Shown here piece after piece: positions 21,719 to 34,111 of a stretch of DNA of 64,000 bases. The notes under the pieces are model-generated. The model ran no database searches. It saw nothing but the letters and a program-made list of their open reading frames with translations, and was not told the origin of the DNA. The translations under genes and the position numbers were made by a program. Numbering within the stretch: position 1 is the first letter of the stretch; every line of letters starts with the position of its first letter. Origin of the DNA: Pleurotus ostreatus/Saccharomyces cerevisiae fusant (taxonomy: Eukaryota > Opisthokonta); the NCBI GenBank assembly GCA_024196135.1, contig JAMQCK010000078.1, forward strand, positions 22,707 through 86,706. The letters run 5' to 3'.

Positions 21719-23436
21719 ATGTCGGCCAGTGTCAATGATGGATATTTTGAAACCGAGAACAAGGTGCGTATACATGCAACCAATTTGTTCCATACTCGAA
21801 GCTCAGAAAAGCATAGGAGGACTCGGACGACTCAAAGAGACTCCAGCAATCAGAAACTCAACTCGGGACGAGCATCACGGCAGTGCTTCAGCAAAATGCT
21901 GCCCTTCAGGATCTGGCAAGCAAAGGCGAAATCGACGAGGCCGATGTCGACGCGATGACCCGATTACGGGAGAAAACATGTCTGCTCGAACACACGGCGA
22001 CCTGGCTAATCAATCAGCTGGCTACAGTCTTGCGCCAGATAAACGCCAACAAAGCCGTCTTGTCTCCTGTTCAGCGGCTTCCTACAGAGCTGCTCTCGAG
22101 TATCTTCGTTATGTCGACTCCAGACAAGTGGTATGAGGCTCCAAGTGGAACAAAAGCGCTCCCTTGTGCCGCGGTCTCCCGCGCTTGGCGCTCCGTTGCT
22201 CTCCAGACATCCCAGCTGTGGAATTCCATCGTCATTAAGGCAATACTACGACCACGCTGGAGTGACAAAGAAGAGGACTGTGACCGTTTGTCAATCGGCG
22301 CGAATCCTGCTCTGGTGTCTGTTGTGGATCGATACCTGACTCGCTCTGGCCATGCTCCTCTAAAGATTGTCGTCGTCGTATCCGGATGCACTTCGCACTA
22401 TGACGTGGGTCATCCATCCGGCCTCGACAAAACCTGGGACGCTCTCGTGTCCGAATCTGCGCGATGGGTATCTGCAGAGCTAGACTGCCCACTTGCGTTC
22501 TTCGACTCGCGAAAAGCTGCAGCGTTCCCGCGACTACAATCTCTCGACATCGACGTATTCGGTGATGACATTGAGGGGTGCCATCCCGTTTTGTTCTTCC
22601 AACAATCGCCCATTCGCACCCTTGCCCTCAGGGGCGAGTGGACGATACCACACGGCGACTTACGGTGGCCAGCTGCATGGCGACCGACTCGCCTTGAACT
22701 CCAGTACATTGATTCAGGCAGCATTCTGTCCATACTCTCTGCCTTCGCACCTACATTGGAACGCCTCATCGTGCATCGAGAGCAACAGTACGGCCTGTTC
22801 GCACCGTCAATGACCGGCGCCGTCAGTATGCCCGCTCTGCGGGCGATCGAGCTCATCAGTCCAGGATCGGATGCGTTTCTCATCGACGCACCAAAGCTCA
22901 CGGAAATCGCGATGCGCGGCCACAACTACTTCGCGCCTGACGACACGCTGGACGCCCTCTTCGTGCGCGACAGATGCACGCAGCTCACCTCCCTGACACT
23001 CGAAGACGTTATCTACGATGTGACGAGCGCGGTGCATCTGTTCGAGACCATGCCAGCGCTGTCCCGTCTGTCGCTCTCTGCCCGGAATACCACCAGTGCG
23101 GACGAGCCTCCCTCCTCGGATATGGTCAGCGTGACCCTACTGGGGCATCTGACGCGCGACGAAGCTCGTCCCGAATCGCTGGATCTCCTACCAGCGTTGC
23201 AGCATCTCGAGCTAAACGCTCGGTGCGACCTGTACACGATCGCTTATCGCACCGAGCTCGTTGCGCCGGGGATGGCGATGCTGCGATCCAGACTACGTGC
23301 TGAGCATGATGGTGTGCACGAACTTCGACCTCTTAAATCCTTCAGAAGCGACATGGAGGAGTTGACCCTGGACCGCGCTCGCGCAGAACTGGCCTATCTA
23401 GGTGGGTTTTACTGCTCAACTTTGTGGCGTTTCTGA
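21719..23436 (+). CDS. F-box protein with degenerate leucine-rich C-terminus
   Basis: Two exons, 21719-21763 and 21817-23436, 554 aa. After a coiled N-terminus (about 70 residues, ending in LINQLATVLRQINANKAVL) comes the F-box: SPVQRLPTELLSSIFVMSTP, then LPCAAVSRAWRSVALQTSQLW at about residues 85-135. The rest carries irregular leucine-rich repeats (LQSLDIDVFG, IRTLALRGEW, LTSLTLEDVIYD, LSRLSLSARN). F-box proteins couple targets to SCF ubiquitin ligases, and families like this one are greatly expanded in Agaricomycetes. The start was set by exon 1 joining in frame across a 53 nt intron. The 3' end may continue, because a GTGGGT donor lies 36 nt before the stop. The target is unknown. Confidence 0.82.
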
Positions 23437-24144
23437 CCGCTAAGGGCAAGGTCTTCATCCGGGAAAGTAACAGCACTGCAAGGCAGAGCCATCCGAGAAG
23501 GCCAGGCGCGTGGAATGCGTGGCGCGCAAGCCTTTGTCGGTAGTGAAAGACGCAGTATAAACCAGTCAGTTGAATATCGGATTCACTGAGACGCTGCTGT
23601 GCCTCCCTTCGGGAACTGGTAGGGTATCAATATCACGGCAAGGGCGTATTGAGTAGATAGATAAATACGACGCCTGTCTGGTCGTATAAGTGGCCGAGCC
23701 CATTCAGGCATGTCATTGCTGGCCATAAAACGTGACGCGACTTCGGGCCGTTTGACGAAGCACTGACGACTTGTTTCGGGGAAGACCGTCATGCATTTCA
23801 AGAACATGTCAGCAAGTAAGTAGTAGATGCCCGCGGACGCTCGCCGTACTGAGCCGTACTGCCATCTGCACAGTACCCACGTACGTGGGCGCGCGGAAGA
23901 TCTTCGTGGCATGCTGCAGACGTGCTGACGGCCAGGCAGGTCAGCGTAAAACACCCTTGCCACCTGGAGGGCGGGGTCCGGCTCCAGCCGGGGTACCGGG
24001 GAAGCGGGTGCGTGTTGATAGCCGTAAAGTTCTGCAAGGCCGAAGACATACTCGTCATGACATCCCAAGACAGCAGTGTAATTGTGCCCTGAACGGAAGA
24101 AGATCCTGATTACACCATCTAGTAAGTCAAGCGCGTACGTACAG
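23437..24144. other. Convergent 3' region, no gene supported
   Basis: 708 nt between the F-box gene and TRM8. A minus-strand open frame (23583 onwards) overlaps the TRM8 3' end in another frame, with no family signal. Confidence 0.45.
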
Positions 24145-25023
<879 letters not shown>

Positions 25024-25260
25024 GGGAGTTGGGAAGGAGGCTGCGACGGATATCGGCAAATGGGAGAAGGATGATGACCGAGTGATCGATGACGACGTGT
25101 CCGGCGCAGAAAGTCGACAACGATTGGTCGCAACACACGGGCGCTTGCGGCTCGCGTGCTGCCCCAACTTCCGAAATCCCAGGGTACGTCACGTGTCAAA
25201 AACTAGAAAAGCATCCCGGTTTTGGTTCGTGCCCATCGTCGTCCTTTGCCTCTCGCCGTC

Positions 25261-26997
25261 ATGTCTCTCGCCGCCGCCCGCTCGCTCCTCTTCAAAAACG
25301 TACGCGTTCCCCCTCCCCCTCCTCAGTCGTCCACACGCTAATCATGTGCTCGCGTTCCCCAGTCGCGCATCGCGCCGCTCAGACCAGGCCTGGCCCTCGG
25401 CTCGGCCCGTCTTTCCTCTACCTCTTCCAAGCAGCCTACGCTCAAGGAGCGCGTGGCGGAGCTCATCCCCGGCGAGATTGAGAACGTGCGTCACTACCCG
25501 CGTCTGCTTTGCGCTGTCAGCTCACTGTCGCTATAGGTCAAGGCAATTCGTGCTGAGCATGGCAAGAAGTCCTTTGGCCCCGTCATCGTAGACCAGGTCT
25601 ACGGTGGTATGCGTGGTCTCCCCGCTCTCCTCTGGGACGGCTCTGTGCTCGACGCTGAGGAGGGTATCCGCTTCCGTGGCTACAGCATCCCCGAATGCCG
25701 CGACCTCCTCCCGAAGGCGCCCGGTGGTGACGAGCCTCTGCCCGAAGGTCTCTTTTGGCTGCTCGTTACTGGCGAGGTCCCCACCCAGGAGCAGGTCACC
25801 GAACTCAGCAAGGACTGGGCTGCTCGCAGCGCCCTCCCCGAGTTCGTTGAGGACCTCATCGACCGCTGCCCGCCCACCCACCACCCCAAGACGCAGTTCT
25901 CTATCGCTGTTACGGCGGTATGTGTATACATATTGTCCTATTGCTTCAGTCACTCATAGGATATCTAGCTCAACCACAACTCCGCATTTGCCAAGGCATA
26001 CAAGGAGGGTATCAACAAGAAGGATTACTGGGGCCCGACCTTCGAGGACTCGATGGACTTGTGCGTTTGCTATCTCCCGCAGTGAACAACGTCTCACACG
26101 AGCGCAGGATTGCCAAGCTTCCTAACATTGCCGGTCGCATCTACCGCAACGTCTACGGCGGCGGCAAGCCCCCTGCTGTTGACCCGAGCCACGACTACTC
26201 GCAAAACTTGGCGACCCTCCTCGGCTTCGGTGACCGCAAGGAGTTCGTCGAGCTCATGCGCCTCTACATCACCATCCACTCGTGAGTGACGTCGCCCGTT
26301 GATAAGATAGGCGTTCCTTCTCACACATTGATCAGTGACCACGAGGGTGGCAACGTGTCTGCCCATACCGGCAAGCTTGTTGGCTCGGCGCTCTCCGACC
26401 CCTTCCTCGCGTTCGGTGCTTCCCTCAACGGTCTCGCTGGCCCGCTCCACGGTCTTGCCAACCAGGAGGTTCTCGTCTGGCTCCGCAAGATGGAGAGCAA
26501 GATCGGCGCGGATGCGTCCCCCGAGGCGATCCGCGAGTACGTCTGGTCGACGCTCAAGTCTGGCCAGGTCGTCCCCGGTTACGGCCACGCCGTCCTCCGC
26601 AAGACCGACCCGCGCTACACTGCCCAGCGCGAGTTCGCCTTGAAGCACCTGCCTGAGGACCCGATGTTCAAGCTCGTTAGCAAGATCTACCAGATCGTGC
26701 CCGACGTGCTCTTGGAGGCGGGCAAGGCGAAGAACCCGTGGCCGAACGTCGACGCGCACTCTGGCGCGTTGCTCACGCACTACGGCCTCACGCAGATGGA
26801 GTTCTACACCGTCTTGTTCGGTGTCTCGCGTGCGTTCGGTGTTGCGGCGCAGCTCATCTGGGACCGTGCTCTCGGTGCTCGTACGTGTGGATATCTATTG
26901 AAGTCAAGCTTCATGCTGATAATGACCTCCAGCTCTCGAGCGCCCGAAGTCGTACTCGAGCGCGGCGATCAAGAAGATGTTCGAGGGCAAGCAGTAG
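25261..26997 (+). CDS. CIT1: Citrate synthase, mitochondrial
   Basis: Seven exons, 472 aa: 25261-25299, 25363-25485, 25537-25917, 25969-26060, 26108-26281, 26336-26880, 26933-26997. The N-terminus is a mitochondrial presequence rich in Ala, Arg and Ser. Active-site blocks of type I citrate synthase are present: His in [20 protein letters not shown], His in [14 protein letters not shown], the [19 protein letters not shown] loop with the third catalytic region, and the Asp/Arg region [14 protein letters not shown]. It condenses oxaloacetate with acetyl-CoA to open the TCA cycle in the matrix. The end MFEGKQ has no peroxisomal SKL signal, so this is the mitochondrial rather than the glyoxysomal isoform. 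Confidence 0.97.
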
Positions 26998-27308
26998 ATG
27001 CTTGTTCGGGATGGTTGATGATGACCACGGCGGCGAGCGCTGAGGTGGCAGACGTAGTACTTATTATACCTTACTGTATTGTAGGCTTGACTAAACGCGA
27101 GGACACGCTCATATTCATCTGTTGGCGTGAGCGTACCACGATACAAGAATCGTCCATGCAATTGTGGAAGATGAGTACAGGTAAGCATGATACACACGTA
27201 CGAAGACTGCGAGACGCGAAGGAAGGACCGCTACGACACCGCCTAGAGGGTTTGTCAACTGGCGATGTAGACGCGCATAAGATTTCAGGACGCTGCTGCA
27301 GCGTACAC
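26998..27308. other. Convergent 3' flanks, no gene seen
   Basis: 311 nt between citrate synthase and the first secreted paralogue; probably 3' UTRs. Confidence 0.5.
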
Positions 27309-28065
27309 TCAAGAGGAATGTGCTACGGTTATCCATACACCCAAGCCCACGCCAGCCGCCACCGAACAGAGAGCAGTCAAAGACGCGGGCAAGCCTCTCG
27401 TCGCGCCTGCGCCATTGTTGTCCGCCGACAACGTGTAGAAAGGCGCCAAGGAGCCAATGAAGGTGACTCCATCTGATTCCAGGCCTGTATCATAGGCCAA
27501 GTGCATAACGCAGCTGCCGACGCCTGCGTCTGCGTCGAACTGGCAAGCTTCGGACACGCCTGCTGCCCATGAGTCCATCGTCGTGCCCGTTGGTTGACCA
27601 TTGGCGTCCATCAGTGTGGAGGTTACAACTTGGGTATTTATATCGTCGTAGCCCATAGTGGACGCGCCCTCGACGAGGGTAACTGAGTTTGGTATTGAGA
27701 AGTCAGGAGCTCGAGAGAGGTGGAGACGCTTACAGGTTTCGGTCTGAACGGGGTCGTCTGTGACGCTCGAGGTCGTGCTCTCGTCAACCCATGCTTTCAA
27801 GGAGACCGCCAACTCCACAGAGTACGTTGTAACCGACTCGTCGTCCGCCGTACCAATGGGGACTATGCTGTAGCTTCTGGATTGGGCGTAACTAGGACGT
27901 GGATGGCTATCGGTGACCTCCTCCGCGATGTAGTGCAAGGTAACGTCTTCCGCATACCCTGTAGGTTTTGTGTTGAGTCCTCGTGGAGAGAGATGGAGCG
28001 GGACGCATACCTTGAACGGCGAGCAAGGTCGAGAGAGCGAGCAATGCGGGGGCCAGTCGTCGCAT
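27309..28065 (-). CDS. Secreted protein, tandem paralogue 1 (unknown function)
   Basis: Three exons, 217 aa: 28011-28065, 27734-27958, 27309-27682. Starts with a signal peptide ([18 protein letters not shown]) cleaved near [13 protein letters not shown]. The middle is Thr/Ser-rich. A conserved second half contains [13 protein letters not shown], a paired-Cys segment [13 protein letters not shown], and a hydrophobic C-terminus ([18 protein letters not shown]). The C-terminus could be a GPI-attachment signal or a membrane anchor. It shares gene structure and about a third or more of its residues with the gene at 28766-29497. I know of no function; a cell-surface or wall protein is a reasonable inference. 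Confidence 0.78.
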
Positions 28066-28765
28066 GATGGGGAATAGCGGCAACACTAGTAACGCCTTTG
28101 CATAGGCTTCTTATACCCCAAACTGGTGAATGGGCAGCCTGCTTGGCTGATGGCGTAGGGGCAACTGACAGGAACGAGTGCGTCCTCGGTCACCAGACAC
28201 AGCATAACACAGAAGAACAGCCGCGGTCGAGATCCGCTACTTTTCTTGAAACACATAACCTCTGACTGATGAGCATCCGCAATATGAAGGGACGAGCATC
28301 CCGTTGCTCAATATGAGCACCGACGTAGCAGGCGTAGTCGATAGTAGTAAAGCAAGATAAACAGCAACGATTGAAATGGTCGCGATACTCAGCTCGTCAG
28401 TGACATCGAATACAGTAGCCCTTCAGAGTTCATAGTCGGAGCGGAGCACAATATATGGGGGACGCCATACGTAGAGGAGCTCTTTTATTCTCGAAAGCGG
28501 GAGATTGGCGTCGACGAGAGTTAAGAGCCCCGCCTCGGTGAAGCCACGCATTCCGTGCTTTCTGACGCACGTGCGGATCACGGGCACAGTGTTCGAGTTC
28601 ATATCAACTTGTTTCTGGACGTGAATTATCGACGGGGAGAGGGAAACAAGAGGTGGAATCCGCCCAAGGTCCTTGCTTGTCCTCAAAGCGACCTTTCAAT
28701 GAGCTCGTAGGTTGCATCGGCCCGACGTTCGGAGGGGTAATATATTTTAAAGGGGTAGGGCACGT
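28066..28765. other. Spacer between the tandem secreted paralogues
   Basis: 700 nt holding the promoter of paralogue 1 and the 3' flank of paralogue 2. An 87-codon minus frame at 28423-28686 has no recognisable domain and no similarity I can see to its neighbours, so it is not called. Confidence 0.45.
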
Positions 28766-29497
28766 TTAAATAGCCATCGTGATCCATAGCCCAAGTCCCA
28801 TGCCTCCCGCGACCGATAAAACATAAGCCATATACGCAGGCAGCCCTCTTGCACCGTTGCTCGAATCGTCGACCGACATCGTATAGTACGGCATCAGCGA
28901 CCCCGTGAAGCTCACCGGGACCGTCTGCTCAGCAAAATAAAACTCGCAACTCCCGATTGATGCGTCCGCGTCAAATTGGCAGGCTTCGGTGACGCCTGCG
29001 GTCCACGTTTCTGTGTCCGTGCTGGTTGGTTGGCCATCAGCGCCGGTGATGGTGCTCGTCGACGTCTGAAGCGCTGTGTCGGTGTACCCGAAGGAGGAAG
29101 CGCCTTCGACGAAGGTATCTATACGGTACATCGGGTAAGTACTGTTCCTGGATGCCAACAAAGAAAGTCAATACTGACATGTCAAGGTCTCCACCGGTTC
29201 GGGCGGTTCGTATACCGTTGAGGTACCTTCAACCCATGCCGTGTACGAGACTTCCTCAACCTCCACATAGGTTGTGAGAGAGCCGTCCTCTGCAGTCCCA
29301 ATAGGCGAGATTGTTCGGCTCTGTACGTGCGCGAGACTGGTGCCGTCGCCGTCGGTGGAGACATAATACAAGGTGACCTCCGCCGCATGTACTGAAGCTC
29401 GGGTCAGAGACGACATCGTGGGCTGCTAAACGCAGAGCAAACCTAGATTGACGAGGGGACCGACAAAAGCGAGAAGCGCAGGCTGGAACCGTCGCAT
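28766..29497 (-). CDS. Secreted protein, tandem paralogue 2 (unknown function)
   Basis: Three exons, 206 aa: 29443-29497, 29179-29391, 28766-29118. It mirrors the neighbouring gene: first exon also 55 nt, the same intron phases, a signal peptide (MRRFQPALLAFVGPLVNL), the start of the mature part VHAAEVTLYYVS, the block FVEGASSFGYTD, the paired-Cys block [13 protein letters not shown], and a hydrophobic end GGMGLGLWITMAI. Intron 2 is 60 nt and was placed by matching the paralogue's junction before VEGAS. The pair arose by tandem duplication and has diverged strongly in the Thr-rich part. Function is unknown; the hydrophobic tail suggests attachment to membrane or wall. Confidence 0.78.
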
Positions 29498-30521
29498 GAT
29501 GCGGCACCAAAGACCAGTTCATCGTCGACGCTTTTTGTATGCGGTCAGTTGTGCTTGGCTGATGGCGCCTCATACCACCTCGCATAAAGTCCTTGAGGTG
29601 GTTGTCAGGTACAAATATGTGTTCGGTGCGGCGAATAGAGCGGGACGCTGTCTCATGAGCACAAAAGGTCCTTGAAACGAGCTATATGACTCACTTTTGA
29701 TGGGAGGCATATCGACACAGCTAGTCGCATCAACGTCGCTAGTAAATTACGCTCTGGAGTTTGTGAAGCGCTTGGTTTTCCTGCGGGCTGACATTGTTCC
29801 AGTGGGCAAGTGGCCTCGATTGACAGTCGCACAATGCCCAACTACGACAAGCAGCTATAATCCAGGAATGATTGGCCGGCCATGAACCAGTAGCGATCCC
29901 GGCCAAGCTCAGTCACACACAAAGCCCTAGACCAGTCTTTCTCTGTAGGGAAGTTAGAGGACACGACGACCCGACTTGTGGAGGTAGACATGAGATCCTT
30001 GGGCAAGGCATCTCGGGTTTATCCGGTCTGTTGAATGTCCACTTCCATGTGACAATCACGTGTAGAGTCGAACTTTCATCCACGACCAAACAAGCCGAAT
30101 TAGTTTGTGGTGGTACCCATCCTCAAGTCTAGCATGCCGAGTACTAAGCAGAAAGTGCGTCGTTCTCTGGAGCGTGTGCAAGTGGGGGCAATTTGCTGTC
30201 TCTCTTCGGATACCAACGCGGAGGGCGAATGCTGGGCCCAAGGCAAAACCTTTGAGCAGGTCACAGGTTAGGTATACTAACTGGTTCCATGCACTTGACA
30301 ATGATAACGGATATAAGTTCCACAGTCGTAAACCGCTAGTACTTACACGATGAGATACAAATACAGGCAATGTAGAAACGCCATGAAGGAAGGAGAATCT
30401 GTACGCCATCTGCCGTCAGCGTCCGAGGCGTCGTACGCCCATGCGTATATCCCCAAGTTTAGCGTTCAGAAGTCGCCGCCGAAGTCAGCGCCGTCTTCAA
30501 AGCCTGCAACGGCCGTCAGCA
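29498..30521. other. Gene-free stretch
   Basis: About 1 kb between the second secreted paralogue and the WW-domain gene. Only short frames in conflicting directions; no domain, repeat or splice-supported exon found. Confidence 0.45.
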
Positions 30522-31492
30522 TCACAGAGAACACATATAGTAGATTGGCACACCATCTTCATAGGAGTCGTCTGCGATGGCTTCGCCGATGAGGGCACCG
30601 CCCAAAAGACCTACACCGCCAGCGGCTAGCATACCGCCCATACCCATACCACCGGACTTCTTTGGCTGGCCTTGCTGGACGTAGACGGTCTGCGGTTGTT
30701 GCCCGTAACCGCCGCCACCGTATCCGCCACCGTACCCGCCCCCATAGCCACCACCGCCGTACCCGCCTCCCCCTCCAAAGCCTCCACCACTAGAAGAGCC
30801 GTGCTTGCCTCCGAGCAGGCCACCGAGGAAGCCTGATGCCGTGATCGTCAGTCTGGAGTCGCAAGACGGACTATGTTTAGTGATGATACACACCTTTACC
30901 GCTCTTCTTCTCCTGCTGGGGAGGGTAGGGCTGCTGCGGGGGCTGCCCGTAGCCGCTGGGTCCGCCAGGGCCACCATAGGGAGATTGTGGCTGACTGTAG
31001 CCACCTCCGTATGGCGGTTGCGGCGAAGGCTGGTTGTATCCATAACCGCCGCCAGGTGGGCCTTGATTGTAATCGCCCTTGTAATCGCCGCGGCTGTGGT
31101 CAGGAGGTGGGGGGCCAGGAGGTGGAGCGAACTGAGATGCGCATGAGTGTGATGAGGATTGGTGGGGATGGGGCGTAGAATTGACGAACCGATTGTGGTT
31201 GGGGAGCGGGAGGCGGGGGACCAAGAGGGTGAGTCCAGGTCGTTACGGGAGGGTTTGCGGCAGTGTTCACGTAGAACCTGATTGTGACGTGAGTATAGTG
31301 ACTTCCCACCCTCGAAAGTAACTAACCAAGCCTTGTAACTGGGGGCGTACGTTCAGCACGAGTTGTCCTGCAGATTCAGATAACCACGCACTTGGGATCA
31401 AACTGGGTAATCCAACCCGGAGGCAGAGGTCGAGAGTCCGGGTTCACTGGAGGCGCATCACTGCCGTATGCGGGAGGTTGAGGGGATGACAT
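30522..31492 (-). CDS. WW-domain protein with Gly-rich tail (Wwm1-like)
   Basis: Five exons, 249 aa: 31392-31492, 31327-31338, 31190-31277, 30894-31131, 30522-30832. The WW domain near residues 23-52 reads RPLPPGWITQFDP, then NYKAWFYVN, then PPVTTWTHP. Both Trp residues and the final Pro are present. The middle of the domain is encoded by a 12 nt microexon flanked by 53 and 49 nt introns. A Pro/Gly/Tyr/Gln-rich linker and a GGYGGGGY region follow, then a short hydrophobic helix (GGMLAAGGVGLLGGALIGEA). The layout matches yeast Wwm1-type proteins. WW domains bind PPxY-like peptides. A TATA element (TATAAAG, 31548-31554) lies on this strand about 60 nt upstream. Confidence 0.85.
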
Positions 31493-31832
31493 TGCGGAGG
31501 TGGTGAGAGTAGAAGGTAAGGGAGGTAACCGGCTGATCCCTGCGTGCCTTTATAAGCGGCAACTGTGTGCGAGGCACACTGCCACGGAACGAGCGCCGTC
31601 CGAGCGACTACGTGGACGCTGGCATGCACCGCCGGGCGTCTGTGCTGTTAGCCGCGCACCTATGGGTATTCATGGCGCCTGGGCGGGCGGCGCGCTGCTG
31701 TGGGGGCGGGCCGGGAGAGCATTGAGTCCGCGATCGCGATCAGTTGAGTGATCGCTGCGTTCGCCCGCTGGAGGCGAACAAGTCACTTCCCGCCACACTC
31801 TTCCTGGTCCGCCCTCCACCCGCTCGCCCCCC
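31493..31832. promoter_or_regulatory. Divergent promoter of the WW gene and HIS1
   Basis: 340 nt between two starts. A TATA box for the WW gene is at 31548-31554. A TGAGTC core at 31723-31728 partly matches the Gcn4 target, which would fit general control of HIS1, but it is a weak match. Confidence 0.45.
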
Positions 31833-33139
31833 ATGAGTACGTATATACCCTCCTTCACTTTATTGCACTCATGAATGATTTTCCAGACGCGGAATCTCTC
31901 GATGGTCGCTTGCTCTTCGCGATTCCTAAGAAGGGTGGGTCGCCACCGACCGAGGGAACGATCTACTCACCGGGTGTGCAGGGAGACTCCATGAAAAGTG
32001 TCTCTCCATGCTAGCAGGTACGCTCTATGTAGGGGTGTCTGCGCGATGTTGAAGTGCAACCAGGCGCCGATATACAGTTCAGGAGACACGCCAGGCTGGA
32101 CGTCTGCCTCGTCCTGAACCACCCTATTGCGCTGTATGTCTTCCCTTGTTTCCCCGTATATCTCTATGTGCACACCCTGAACATTCCCCCTCTTTCCTTT
32201 TCCTATACCCTGTCTCGTCGACTAACCCGTGCATCAGCGTCTTCCTCCCCGCCTCCGACATCCCATCCTTCGTCGGTAAAGGCAACGTCGACCTGGGCAT
32301 CACCGGTCACGATGTTATACTCGAAGCCGAAATGCAAGAGCACGTCAGTGAAGCTCTCCGCCTCGGCTTTGGCAAGTGCGCCCTTCAGGTACAAGTCCCC
32401 GAGGCCGGCCCTATCAAGACTGTCGAAGATCTCGCCGGCAAGCGCGTCGTCACGTCCTTCGAGGTGCTTGCGGGGCAGTACTTCGGTGCAATTGACGAGA
32501 GGCTTGGCTTGCAAGGCGAGAAGCGGACGAAGATCGAGTACGTAGGCGGGAGTGTGGAGGCGGCCTGCTCTTTGGGTCTGGCAGATGGAATCGGTGAGTA
32601 GAGCTTCATTGACTCTGAGACGTACGACTAAAGTTGAGGGGGCAGTTGACTTGGTCGAGTCAGGCGACACGATGCGCGCAGCGGGTCTGCACGCTATCGC
32701 CACGGTGCTGGATACCGAAGCAGTGCTCATCAAGTCGCGCGCCACCAAGCACCCTGAGCATTTAGCTCTCATCGGTATGCTGGAACAATGCCACCTCGTC
32801 CCGTCGCTGATACCCTTCGCAGACCGCATAACCGCACGCATCGCTGGTGTGATAGCCGCGAACAAATACGTCGCTTGTCAGTACAACATTCCTCGAGAGA
32901 AGCTGGCCGCTGCTACGGTAGTTACGCCTGGCCGGAAGGCTCCTACGGTGGGTTGCACTCTCATCCTACGACGTGCCATCGAGTGACCAGGTCCATAGAT
33001 TGCTCCTTTGGAGGAAGAGAATTGGGTCGCAGTGAACGTGATGGTAGAGAAGAAGCACATTGCAGACAAGATGGACGAGCTTGTGCGGATAGGGGCGGAG
33101 GATATCTTGATTTTCAACATCGACAACTGCAGAGTATGA
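31833..33139 (+). CDS. HIS1: ATP phosphoribosyltransferase
   Basis: Seven exons, 318 aa: 31833-31836, 31887-31934, 31982-32017, 32064-32133, 32238-32593, 32646-32947, 32999-33139. This enzyme starts histidine synthesis by joining ATP and PRPP. Family blocks in order: GRLLFAIPKKGRLHEKCL, LAGADIQFRR, LDVCLVLNHPIAL, DIPSFVGKGNVDLGITGHD, YVGGSVEAACSLGLADGIVD and the PRPP loop DLVESGDTMRAAGL. The C-terminal regulatory domain ends EDILIFNIDNCRV. The first coding exon is only ATGA; its intron has textbook signals (GTACGT, TTCCAG). An in-frame ATG at 31874, inside that intron, is an alternative start giving 321 aa. It is divergent from the WW gene. Confidence 0.94.
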
Positions 33140-33395
33140 GTCGCAAGGAGAACGAAAAATGGTCAACACCGCAGCGCTGGCGTTAGTAGCACCAAGTATC
33201 TTGTTGATTGACCGCGCAGTTCCGACGCGATGCTTTGACGGCACGATGCATGCGGGATGGATCCACGAGTCAGAGAATAACGCCCCACGGCCGATATGGG
33301 GGCAATGTGAACTCATGGATCAAGCAGACGCGATCGAGCTTGCAAAGAATGTAGTATTGTTCCTGACGCCTGATATACGCCCAACGATTGACCAC

Positions 33396-33921
33396 TCAGG
33401 GCTCAAGGTTGCCCGGGAAAGTACCGGCTTCCCGCTGCTCGTCCCACTTCGCGACCTAGAACGGATGGTAAACAGGTGGTAAGGGAGGCAATGGTAGGCA
33501 GGACTGACCCATTCGTCTGAAAAAGCCGGGCGTTCAGCAAGCGCACATGTATGAGGGAGTGATCACGTACTGGGGCAGAGTGTGCGGTAGGTGCGCTTGA
33601 ACTGCTTGCACGGGGCGTAATCGTCACCCTTGGCCTTGATGCACTTGAAGTAGTCGCAGTAGTTTTGGAAGCTGTATGCGTTGTGAGTAAATGTATACGC
33701 TCTACAGTCTGCATACGCACCAGTTCATGGTCTGGTTCTGGTTGGGGAACCGCGCTGAAGGAGGAGAAGCATTTCAGCGAAATGCAGGGTATATGATTGG
33801 CGTTCCCGCTTGCTCACCATCGAAGGGTACGGTCTGGAGGACGTATTTCCTGTGGAGAAGATAAGCCGCTGAGCTCGCCCAAGAGGACGGCGGGGACGTA
33901 CTTCTCACCAGCTTCGGCCAT
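33396..33921 (-). CDS. COX12: Cytochrome c oxidase subunit VIb
   Basis: Six exons, 84 aa: 33902-33921, 33818-33849, 33721-33754, 33571-33671, 33509-33516, 33396-33455. The protein matches Cox12 throughout: DARFPNQNQTMNCFQNY, CIKAKGDDYAPCKQF, RTLCPNEWVAKWDEQREAG. It has the twin CX9C/CX10C motif (Cys before FQNYCDYFKC, and APC before KQFKRTYRTLC) used for Mia40-dependent import. It sits at the intermembrane-space face of complex IV at the dimer interface. One exon is only 8 nt (33509-33516, the codons around NEW). Length equals that of the yeast protein within one residue. It is divergent from PRP18. Confidence 0.95.
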
Positions 33922-34111
33922 GGTTGTCAATTAGTTCGGCGCAGGTTCAGCGTTCGGAGAAGACAGGGTGAAGCGAGAATATAGGCGGAGGCTTATGTAA
34001 GCGACATACCGTTCTGGGCCTGGTCTTCGGGCCGGCTTGGCGACGAGCGTCTTGTTCCCATCTTTCGAACTCGTTCCAGGCTCGGACTCTACACATCATA
34101 CTCTCTCCGTC

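Noticed and set aside
28423..28686. An 87-codon minus frame between the secreted paralogues
   Set aside because: No signal peptide, domain or similarity to neighbours; short enough to occur by chance.
33159..33482. A 107-codon plus frame over the COX12 3' end
   Set aside because: It is antisense to COX12 exons and has no family match.
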